From the NCBI GenBank assembly GCA_037976565.1, contig CP137680.1, positions 23,265,533 through 23,329,532 on the forward strand: 64,000 bases of DNA, read 5' to 3'. Positions within the stretch are counted from its first letter, which is position 1. The number at the start of each line of letters is the position of its first letter. The notes below the pieces were generated by a model. The model searched no databases. It was given only the letters and a program-made list of their open reading frames with translations, and was not told where the DNA came from. Below are positions 48,516 to 58,529 of the stretch, piece after piece. The position numbers and the translations under genes are program-made. The DNA comes from Mesocentrotus franciscanus (lineage: Eukaryota; Echinodermata; Echinoidea; Camarodonta; Strongylocentrotidae).

Positions 48516-48782
48516 TTTACTTCGTTCCGGAAGTGCTGTGTCTCTCTTTTATATATCAATCTATCGCCATTTGTTTAATATTATACTCACTGCTACATCA
48601 ATCCAAATTATTGAAAGCTTGCAAAAATCCGCAACAATTCAATCTCCCTTTTGCAAAAAAACCCCGACATTGAATATATATCACAAGCTCTTTCGATGTT
48701 TGTCTCTTTATTTATACACTCACCCTACACATTTATATCTTACACTCACTTTGCCTATAAAATGTTAATTTCCTCTAATGGG

Positions 48783-49081
48783 CCATTTTCGTAATGTTAT
48801 CAAATTTAATTCACAAATCTTTGTTAAGTGCCTCGTTACAAATTATTTGATTCACCTGTCACGAATAATTTTATCTCAACGGTCAGAATGCGAATTGCAT
48901 ACATTCCGTTTTGTTGGGTAGGAAAGGCAATACAGTTTGTCCTGCCTTGCAACAATTATTTTATGCAATTTCCATTCTGACTGTTGAAACACAAATATTC
49001 ATAACAGATGAATAAAACAATTTGTAACATGGCACTTACCAAAGATTTATGCATTTATTTTGATTACATTTACTAAAATGG
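48783..49081. mobile_element. ~300 bp palindromic (fold-back) repeat
   Basis: The left arm from CCATTTTCGTAATG (48783) to CAGAATGCGAATTGCATA (about 48902) pairs with the right arm from about 48962 to CTAAAATGG (49081), about 120 bp each at roughly 80% identity. The words AAATCTTTGTTAAGTGCC and GTTACAAATTATTT are easily matched on the other strand. The centre is about 60 bp. No coding potential. Confidence 0.8.
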
Positions 49082-49417
49082 TTTATTGATCGAGTTCACA
49101 TTACCCATTCTTATTTGCGTTATCGACACTCCTACCTCCCTCTCCACACTTTCTATATCCGCACACATACCCCCCCCCCCACCACTTCCTTTCTGTTTAT
49201 CTCCGTTTGTCTCTTTCTATTTCTGTCTGACGGGTGTGTGTGTGTCTCAACCTCTTTTCATTTAAACAAAAATGTACAGATGCCTCGTATCTACCTGGAT
49301 AATAAAGAGCATACAATCCCAACCAAGAGCTATAATCACTTTTCAGGAACACAAAAGAGGGATGTGATCTGTTTTAGTATAGTATCTGCCACGTCTATCT
49401 AGAATATTTAGATTACC

Positions 49418-49690
49418 GGTGTGTTGGCTCAGTCAGTAGAGCTTCCGCCTCACAACCGGGAGGTCGTGGGTTCGAACCCCGGCCGCGTCATACCAAAAGA
49501 CGTTAAAGATGGGAGTTGCTGCTACCTTGTTTGGCGTTCAACAATATAAGGGGATAGAGCAATGTCGATCTGGCTCTGCTCAGTGCATGGCTGCCGGGCT
49601 CACGATCAATTGGGCAAAAAGAATTTCCATTTTCGGTTTAATAAGATTTGGAGTGAACTTTAATAGATTATTATTATTATTATTATTAAA
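49418..49690 (+). mobile_element. tRNA-derived SINE, family B (Val-like head)
   Basis: 49418-49495 folds as a class I tRNA: acceptor strands GGTGTG and CATACC, a D arm GCTCAGTCAGTAGAGC with box A, an anticodon loop CTCACAA giving a Val-type CAC, and a T arm GTGGGTTCGAACCCCGG with a perfect box B. A mismatch in the anticodon stem and the unpaired last acceptor pair argue against a working tRNA. The head is followed by AAAGACGTTAAAGATGGGAG, a body of about 190 bp, and a (TTA)n tail ending near 49688, which is SINE structure. The family differs from family A. Confidence 0.88.
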
Positions 49691-52140
49691 ATCTATTCCC
49701 TTTGGATTTCTTTGTTCATTTGCGGTTAATTAAAAACCTCAAATGAAGTAATATATTAATACAATACTAGACATCTTCGCGTCAGATGCAACATCTGGAA
49801 TTCCACCTTCACTTTCCGATAATATCGTCCTGGTGTATGTGCATATAACATTAAGGCTTACCACACTATTTTTTTTTCTCCAGAGTTGCTCTCTTTTCTT
49901 TGGTTGTGACTTTGGGCGTGTAGAATATGTCGGCACATATGTACGGAAGCTGTTCCTTCTGTTTATACCAAGCTGTCTTTAGAGAGACATGAGGTACCGT
50001 CGAGAACCAGAATGGACTTTTCATAAGCTTGTAATCATTAATTTGGCTTTGTTACTTAGGGAAATAAAAAAATCAGGGCATTGTTTGTGAAGTGGACGCT
50101 CAAGAGAAGAAAACTTGTATTCGGATGAATATGTTTGTTTAAAAAGCTAACCTTAATTTCTTGAGAAATAACATTTTACAGGCCTAAGTGAAACTTACAC
50201 TGACTGTTCAATACAACATTTAATGCATATCTTCCAGCAAATTTGTATAAAAATTGCTTGGAAATGAGCGAAGAAAAGAAACGAGCATAAAACACAGATG
50301 CCGTCGTTAGAGAGAGCGCAGAGTTATGATGATTACAGAGATAGTGAATGATATACCGGTATAAACACCACTCTTAATAACCACATCTAAAATACCAGCC
50401 GGTCCTGATAAACAAATTTGTGCCTATCGCGCACCCTTCCTGACTTGATTCTTTTTTTTTTAATGTGATCCCGCGTGATCCAAAGATCTAATTAAAAACT
50501 AATATCTGTCATCACGATGATTGATAAGCTCATTTTCTTGACAACGTAAGAATCATTTCTGTTTTGGTTGGGATGATAGGATGACAGGTTTCTGGAGCCT
50601 GGATTTGTTCTGCTTATTTGTCCCTAGCAGACATGTATACCTATGGAATAAACATTAATCTTTAACACGAGATAATGTGCAGATGGATTTCTATTCATTA
50701 GAGTACACGAAGATTATTTATTAATCAGAAGCTACAGTATGAACTTTAACAGAATCTGTAAAAATGTCATCGAAGTGACATTAAAAAAAGAACTATCAAG
50801 ATATATAAAGTACTGACGTAAGTAATTAGGAAAACAGAACAAATGTAAACTTATCAATATAGGGAGGATTTTAGAATTGAGAGGGATAATGAAAGAATGA
50901 TACACAGGATCATGAGATAATGTGTGGAGAAGAGAGATAGATAGGCAAGGAGCTAGACAAGACAGTGAGATAAAGAGACACAGAGTGAAATATAAACATA
51001 CTCTGTGAGACATAAACATACAGAGAAATGATGGAGGTATTTAGTGATGCAAGCTATATATCTGGCAAGTTGTACCAGATAACACTAGTATAAGCTTTAA
51101 GGTACTACGTCCCACTTGCAGCCAACATCAAATTCTGTAGAACTTTTCAGGAATTATGAATATGTCACGTTTGTCCCATCTGTGAAGTTTAAACGTTAGC
51201 AGTGTCCTAGTATTCAAATTATGCAAGGAAACCCGTTTACTTTCTAGACTTCACATGACATGACACAGCTACAATAAACACGTAGTGCTCGGTCATTCAT
51301 AATTCCATCATGACCATCTTGAATATGCTATAGCATTCAACGTAAAGTGATCTTTGGCAATTTTAGGTCATGCGTTAGTCGCAGCTTGAGTCAAATCTCT
51401 CATCCCAAATGGTGTTCATCAATCTGCACATAATGTTCACAAACTGCACAAACTCAATTTAGTTTCAGTGATCACGTACTGCAAGAACTATTTGCTTACA
51501 TCCATAACTGTAATGGAAAAAAATCACAGAGCCACAAAGCGGCTGCAGACACCATGTAAGATAATCAATAATGGAAATCCTGTAGAACTGTGAACGAGGG
51601 ATTGTAGAGAGAGAGAGGGAGGAGCCGACAACACTTTTCCAAACCACATTTCAGCTGAATGTTTTTCAACAACAAAAGAATTAAATGTCAAACATGCCGA
51701 CAAGGGCATCGGAATTAATTCATATTTTCAAATTCGCCAACAATGCAAAACAAAAAAAACACCCCAAAAATATTTTCACTTCTTAACAGTCGCGTATAAG
51801 AACTTAAGAAGGCATGATTTCTAGCACGATCTCATCCCCCATACGCCCCCCTAGCGACGCGACAACAGTAGAAGTATATCTTATCACCTAAATGCAAAGC
51901 ACCAATGACCTAAAAGGGCATTCCAAATTGATGGCTGTGTACATGGAACATAGGGATGAAAGGATGACTCAAAAGAAACAAAAGGGAATGTATGGTAAAT
52001 CATTTGTTAAATGCGAGGTGTCTCTTCCTTAATTATTCCACTCAATCTCCGGGCTGACCTTCAGACGCGCACAAAAAGCTTCAATCGATTGCAACTCTCC
52101 CTCCTTCAGGAAGCCGAAGCTGAGTGCAATAAGGCATCCA
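49691..52140. other. Anonymous sequence
   Basis: No gene or repeat family recognised. Confidence 0.55.
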
Positions 52141-52323
52141 TAGGCGTAGCCAGGGGACACACAAGGCCAAGGGGGCATGACCCCTGGTTTTATTTATAAA
52201 AATATTAAAAAACAGAATGAAAAAAACAGTCGTCCACAATAGCTGACTTTATGATGTTGTGGGGCACCCCCTTCCTATCCCGTGTGTTACGCCGCCCCTA
52301 TTAAAAAAGTCTGTTTACGCCTA
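52141..52323. mobile_element. Possible short inverted-repeat element
   Basis: TAGGCGTAGCCAGGGG at the left and GTCTGTTTACGCCTA at the right share an inverted TAGGCGTA end, and AAGGGGGCATGACCCC and GGGGCACCCCC form local hairpins. Elements starting GGCGTAGCCAGGGG are familiar in invertebrate genomes, but the evidence here is short. Confidence 0.45.
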
Positions 52324-52599
52324 AGCAGGTATCGTATGACGTAGGGATGGTCTCGCCTTTTGATGAAAGTCTTTGACTGGTATCAATAAAAAAAAACCCT
52401 CCCTTTCAATATGGAACGTATCTTTGAAAAGTGGCACGTGTGTCCACCCGGCCACCCATGCGACACGCAAGTAATCTGATTCAAATATCGATGTTGAATC
52501 TTACCTCCCCCGATCATAAATCCCTCAGAAGAAACGGTGTCAAAATGGAAGGTTAATCAAGCATCTATCTTATGGCACGCGCTATTGCTGAGTGGATAA

Positions 52600-52735
52600 A
52601 TAATAAAAATATTGCTAATAATAATGATGATGATGACAATGATAAGTATAATAATTGGTATAAATAATAAAAATTACAATAATAACAATGAAATAATAAT
52701 AATAATAATGATTACGATAATAATAAAAACATTAA
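52600..52735. repeat. AAT/ATG-rich simple sequence
   Basis: AATAATAAT, GATGATGATGA and AATAACAATG units. Similar material at 53234-53350 lies on the other side of the LINE 3' end at 52740-53236. Confidence 0.85.
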
Positions 52736-52739
52736 AAGC

Positions 52740-53236
52740 CCTGTTATCTGTAGAAGACGTGTAAGTGAACTTTTTTTTTTTTTTTACTATTTGCAAAATT
52801 ATGAAATTTGGTTGAAATGGTTATCGTTATATCATGTATTCATTCATGTAATGTATCCATTTTCAGCTATCTTGAAAACAACCTAAGTGTATTAGTTAAA
52901 GAGCAATTAATGTAAATATGTATATAACAATTTTGGTATCCCGTGCGTTAAGCTATATCAGATTATTAAATGAACGTTTGTAATTTTTTTTATTTAATTT
53001 AATTCTATTCACCTATTTCTTGTAAATGATCAAGGATGATTCTTGAATGATCAGTTATTTCATGGGGATACCAATTAATGTGTATTTTACCTGTTTATAT
53101 GCTTGTGTATTTATCTATTTTGTTTTTGATGCTGTTAATATTTGTTTTATTATTACCAAACAGGGCCTCATGGAAGACCACCAAATTGGTGATATGTGCC
53201 ACCCTGTTTAAATATCAGAAATAAATAAATAAATAA
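52740..53236 (+). mobile_element. LINE 3' untranslated end with AATA tail
   Basis: The sequence ends with GGGCCTCATGGAAGACCACC, a small CACCAAATTGGTG hairpin, TGTGCCACCCTGTTTAAATA and then AATAAATAAATAAATAA (53220-53236). This ending with a GGCCTC..GAAGACC box and AATA repeats is characteristic of CR1/L2-like LINEs. No coding sequence is recognisable upstream; the left limit is placed at the end of the simple-repeat tract and is arbitrary. It lies on both sides of AAT-rich simple sequence. Confidence 0.6.
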
Positions 53237-53350
53237 TTAATTAATAATAGTAGTAGTTATATCAATAATAATTATAATAATAATTTCATTGATAAAGATA
53301 ATCATAAGAATACTTACGATGATAATAATGGTAATAATAACAATGATAAC

Positions 53351-54837
53351 AAAAAATAACAAATGGAAATATATAGCATAAATAGAGTAGAGACAGAGTG
53401 TAGATAGACGGCAAATGTAAGGTTGCAAAAATATGACTCAAATCGGAGATGACAGTCATTTCTTGGATATATATACGGTATACGGTAGTTTCATAATTAT
53501 CGATATTTGCGTACATATGGGGAGCATCGAACTCTGAACATTACAAGGGGAAAATGTAGACAAATTCAGGAGACAAGTACATACATGTTGAATGATCCAG
53601 CAGCTTGGTTAGTGCCTTTTATACAACTCAAACTGAGATCCAAATCAAGTGATTGGTCAAACGCGGTCACGTGTGATTCATTTACTGAGACTATCCAACG
53701 TTTTTTTCATGAAAAGCTTGCGATAGTTTCCAGTACAATTTAACGATTTTTAAGTACACGATGCGCAATGCGCGTAGAGGTTAGAGCGCTTATTCAAACT
53801 GATTAGGCGGTGTCAGACAGAGGCCATAATCTAGAAAATAGTTATCTAGATTATAGTTATCTACATAATTGGCTGTCTGTCATCAATTATCCCTTAAAAA
53901 ATCCCTTTAAAAATCCCTTTAAAAATCCCTTTAAAAATTCTCTAACGAAACATGAAAATTTTCCCTTGACAGGATTTTTCGCTGGATTTTTCTGTCTGTC
54001 ACCAATGTTGAACAAATCCCGTTAAAGGACAGTGTAAAGTCAACTTCTAACTTGATGATTGGCAGGCATATAGTTTTTAATTGCGCATTACTTTTGATTG
54101 ACCTATACTTGCGTAGCACTGCACTCGTATAGATGTAAGCGCGCCTTTCTATGTGTGCGCTAAAGTAAGACTATTAAACTTGACATTATTTGTCAGCGAT
54201 AATGAAACGAAACAATCTGAAATTGATACTTTTCCCATCACATAACAAGGATCTACAAGTTTCGTTGTTTAAAACAAATGATGCATGTTTTCATTCGTTC
54301 ATAATAGGATCAATCCGCTCTTTTGAGGCTGTTTATACACCTTTCGTAATCAGCCTTACGCCTTCGTACGACATATGCATACAGCCTCAATTCGAGTGTG
54401 GATAGATCGTGCAATGAACTCTTTCGCATGCATTATTTATGATACCGCCTTAAGACAGCAATAAGTTTTACTTTGTCACATTTTAAATCATGTCCAAATG
54501 CTGCGAAATATCTACAGATATCCAAACAACACTTTGTCATGATATCGACCAATTTCCCTCCAGACAGAATAAAAAATGAGAGTATTTGATTATGGTCGTA
54601 CAGAACTTTCAGGAGAGCGTCGACCCTAAAATACTTTTGTGGGACAACTTGGGATATACGTAGACTATTCTGAAAGAAACAACCTGAAATTATCTCAATA
54701 CATTAAGGCAAACTATGGTTGATTGTTATATGAGGTTTTATAATTTTAATTAAATAAAAATGCATTAGTAATAGCTAATTGACAAGTTCCATTGCGACTG
54801 CTTCTCTCGATTCCCTCATCAATATATCCATATTAAT
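53351..54837. other. Mostly anonymous sequence
   Basis: Only the 12 bp repeat at 53891-53938 stands out. No gene seen. Confidence 0.5.
53891..53938. repeat. 12 bp tandem repeat
   Basis: CCCTTTAAAAAT is repeated about four times. On both sides lie CTGTCTGTCATCAAT and CTGTCTGTCACCAAT words. Confidence 0.85.
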
Positions 54838-55052
54838 AATAATAATAATAATAATACTCAGTTTTTATATAGCGCTTATTACAATCACGAAGCGCTTCCA
54901 AAATTGGAGATTATTACCCCGGCTTTAGCTGTGCTGCCATTACGGCGCTCTAGCATTTTAAAGAATTAATTCCTGCCTGGTACCCATTTACATCACCTGG
55001 GTTGAGTGTGGCAAATGTAAATCAATGTCTTGCCAAAGGACATTAGTGCATG
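54838..55052 (-). mobile_element. tRNA-derived SINE, family A, head missing
   Basis: The (AAT)n tail, TATATAGCGCTTATTA, ATTACCCCGG, GGTACCCATTTA and CAATGTCTTGCCAAAGGACA boxes of the family are all present, but the homology stops at CATTAGTGCA and no tRNA-like head follows. It is therefore 5'-truncated in its own sense. Confidence 0.85.
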
Positions 55053-55322
55053 TCTTTCCTCTCACCTGCCACGCCTCCCTCCTCCCTGCCCACTCCCTCG
55101 ATTCCATCTGATACCGCATCCCTTCTGGTGATTCTACGGTCTTCCTCTAGCAATATGAAACGAAACGTATCTTAATCAAACATACTATGTGGTACAGTAT
55201 GATGAGGATCTTGCTGTCCATTCTAGTAACAATGCCTTGTTGTACTTCGATAAGATTTTACATTGGCATTGCTTTACTTTCCACACCTTATTTGAGTTTC
55301 ACTCTGTCTGATCCAGTCTCAG

Positions 55323-55470
55323 GGGCCTGTTTCACAAAATTTGTTATCAATAACAAGTAGCAATAACTATTATAAGCTACTGAAATAGTGGCATCTTATT
55401 GGTTGAGAGCAGATTTGTCATAGAAATTTAGCATTTGTTATTGATAACAATTTTTTATGAAATAGGGCCC
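55323..55470. mobile_element. 148 bp palindromic MITE-like repeat, GGGCC ends
   Basis: GGGCCTGTTTCACAAAATTT and TTGTTATCAATAACAA at the left are mirrored by TTGTTATTGATAACAA and ATGAAATAGGGCCC at the right. The middle (TATTGGTTGAGAGCAG region) is unique. The start GGGCCTGTTTCA is a common terminus of short palindromic repeats in marine invertebrates. Confidence 0.75.
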
Positions 55471-57973
55471 AGATGTTCGCCAGATTTAAACGAGGGTCAA
55501 TGTAGCATCTCATTCCCTCATATTCTCATTGACCTCTTTCCTTGCCGTTCCACGGGGTTTGATTCCATCGATGACTCTAAGTCTGTTTACTAAGATGAAT
55601 TGTTATTCATCTTTCGAAAATGAGGCAAACGATTATGAATCGGAGGCAAATAAAGTTTTGTCAGCAATGGCCTCGGTAGAGCTGTTGTCTGTCAACTGCA
55701 ATTTACCTGTTCTGAACTGAGAAGCGATAAGTTCTTGTTTGCGATCAAGGAGTGTTTGCGATCTTTTATTAAATCCGAACTTTTAGTCTGTCGCTATTCA
55801 CAGCCCCCCACACACACACACACACAATCACACGGGAACAGAAGTTTAACAAATCCTTTGCGATTTATTCATTCAATATCAATATATATCTCTCCATCTC
55901 TGTCTGTTCTAAATATCAAGTATACTAAATAGTTCACACAAAATACACGCGTCTCTTGATGTAAATCATACATTGTGTAACAAAAATCATATTACAACAA
56001 TTCAAGCAACAATGATGAATTGGCTGCCGTCGTGTAAGAAAAGATCTTACCTCAACCATCTCTGCAATCACTGCCAGAAAACACGTATTCAAAGAAGGCC
56101 TATTCATCACCTGAACGCTAAGAGCATGCAACAAGCTCGAATTCCTCTAACTACTAAAGTCACGCAACGAGTTCGGAAAAACACATCAATCACTTTCTAT
56201 GACCAAATTCCATTTAGGAACCTAGAAACCCGAATAAGACCATTTGCCACTGCCATGACCGTGGAAATCATGACATTAGTGCTATACGGTCGGGATAACG
56301 GGTTGGGATGCGATGAAGTTTCACACTTTTGTTTGGATTACATTTTAATGGTCATAAACGATTGTCACTAATCATTATCAGACATCTGAATATCTACAAT
56401 AGATGTGCAGACAGCATGCATGGAGCGTAGACAGCCTTTCAACGATTTCATTCTGGGCTTTCTCCCGAGCTGCGATAAAACTAGTCGCCATTAATCTCTT
56501 CTACGTCTTCTTGTTCTCGTTCTTGTTCTTCTTTTTATTCTTCTTCTTTCTTCTTCGTCTTTTCATTTCCTTGTCGAGACTATTAAAAGCCTGCTATCTG
56601 CAAACAGTTGATGGAATTTTTGGAAAAGGGTTTTCAGGTTGTTCAGTCCGTCCTGTCTTGAGAAAATCATGTTTTACCTGTGGATAATAATACTTTTGTT
56701 TATTCTCGCTACGAATACAGATTTGCTGGCATATGCAATACTTTTCTTTTTTTCATTCTCGTCACTTAATAAATTTTGTATGAAAAATTTGTCTGGGTAA
56801 CAGAAAAAGACTTACCAAAATAAAAAAAATACGTACACACTCTGTTGGCATCCCGTTTGTGAATTATTTTTTAATGTGCCTTGATGATAAAGAAAATGTC
56901 CATAGTTTGGATTTGTAGGATGAGCAAACGTAAATTTAGTCTAACAGTACATTTGCATAACGCTTTGTAAGAAAGTGTGTCGGTTGAATCCTATTAACTC
57001 TTTCTTTTTCCATGTAAGACAATCACTAGCAAGCACCCTCGGGATTTGTAAAAGCACATTGGTAAAGTGATCGAAGAAAAGGGGACGTCCAGATCTCTTT
57101 CTTCTTGCTCCATTTAAAGCAAGATCAATTGTGCTCTCCTACAAGACTTACGGTTGTAATGCGTTACCCTTTTCTCCGTTGCTGTTCGACACGCTCTGTG
57201 TCTTCCTCCTTATAAATATACATTTGCTCAAACTTTATGCTTTGTCTTCATTACTGTTCTAAATTATATTCAATTCGGAATGTCCTCCTTTTCACTGTCA
57301 CGACAGTGTTTATAGATTCCGCGAATAACCGTGATGTAAAAGACCAACATGTCATGCGCAATGCAATTAGATCTCAAATGGATGGCATCGGCCGTACATA
57401 AATACATTCGGTCGATTTTGAAGGTCTTTTTCTCAACCCATTTGCTTAGAATATGAAAGGATTTCAAGCAGCAGAGGCTAAGTTAAGAATCTATATATTG
57501 ATGCAAGCACTTTGCCTTTGATCAAACTCACAACGACATGTTCCTTGCCTACGAAATGCCGACAACGCATGCTGAAGCAGGTGGTTTTCATTCCCCCAAA
57601 ATAACCACTTGATTTATGAATGTTCTGTATGATTGGAAAAAAAATAAGGATGATTTGCCTTACTCTGACTTTATCGCACTACATGAGTCATTATCGATTA
57701 ATCTAGAAAATAATAGTTCAAATTGCTTCAAAACAAGGTAGATGGGACGGAAATGTCCAAAAAGAAAGAAAGATCTTTTGTAGGTTACTAGGGCGATGGT
57801 TCCGATGGTTCTGTCGGTCTGTAAAAGAAACTGGACAATAAAAATAATATTTTTAGTTATGATTAATGACTTTAAAATCAATAATAACCAATACATACTT
57901 TTAAATATGTTGATGACTTAACAATGATCGAGTGCCGCAAACTTGTCGTATAATCTGAAATGCAGGAAGGTGC
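55471..57973. other. Anonymous sequence
   Basis: The longest unexplained frame of the window is here, 132 codons at 55973-56371 (+), Cys/His/Arg-rich at its start but without a spaced zinc-finger pattern or any domain known to me. 56505-56565 is a TTC-rich patch. Confidence 0.5.
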
Positions 57974-58520
57974 TGATAGCCTATCCGTCTGGGCTGATGT
58001 TAATAAAATGAAATTAAATCCTATAAAATGTTTGAAAATGGATATTTGTTTCTCTAGGGCACCAGTTAATCAAACGTGTATAATTTTAGAGAACTGTCTA
58101 TTGGCAACAGTGAGTGAAGTTAAATGATTAGGAATTACCATACACAATGATTTAAAGTAGGATGCCTACATAAAAGATATCGAAAAAAGGGCAAGTACAA
58201 AACTATACATGCTACGTTCTTTGGTGCAATATGGTCTTCGGCAGGAAGACCTTATTACTGTTTTGTTGGTTATATTCGCCCCTTACTTGAATATGCCAGT
58301 CCTGCTTGGAGTGGAGGACTCATGCAAAATCAAAACGAGAGATTGGAGAGAATACAAAAGAGAGCGTTGCGGATAATTTTTAGTAGGGATTATAATGACT
58401 ATACAAATGCACTTGAACAATCTGTGAACAATGTGTTTTGTCTGCAGTTGGTCTGTTGAATATCCCGTTCAACGTGATGTGTGAATGGGGTATATTGAGC
58501 AACCGCTATCAGAATGATAC
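57974..58520 (+). pseudogene. CR1/L2-like LINE reverse transcriptase C-terminal remnant
   Basis: The frame reads DSLSVWADVNKMKLNPIKC, ICFSRAP, LGITIHNDLK, then DAYIKDIEKRASTKLYMLRS and YGLRQEDLITVL, with two in-frame stops. After a frame change near 58271 it continues as LEYASPAWSGGL, RLERIQKRALRIIFS. This is the order of thumb-region motifs (KTK-like box, LG-x-x-D, YxRPxLEYAxPxW, LExxQKRAxRII) in LINE reverse transcriptases of the CR1/Jockey assemblage. The catalytic YADD lies upstream and is not found, so this is a 3' coding fragment. It may belong to the same family as the 5' pieces at 6-7 kb. Confidence 0.82.
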
Positions 58521-58529
58521 ATTTTAATC

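Noticed and set aside
48415..48768. 117-codon Ser/Leu-rich frame with a hydrophobic look
   Set aside because: It starts in CT/GT simple repeats; composition explains it.
49418..49495. A functional tRNA-Val gene
   Set aside because: An anticodon-stem mismatch, the imperfect acceptor stem and the SINE body with (TTA)n tail show a SINE head instead.
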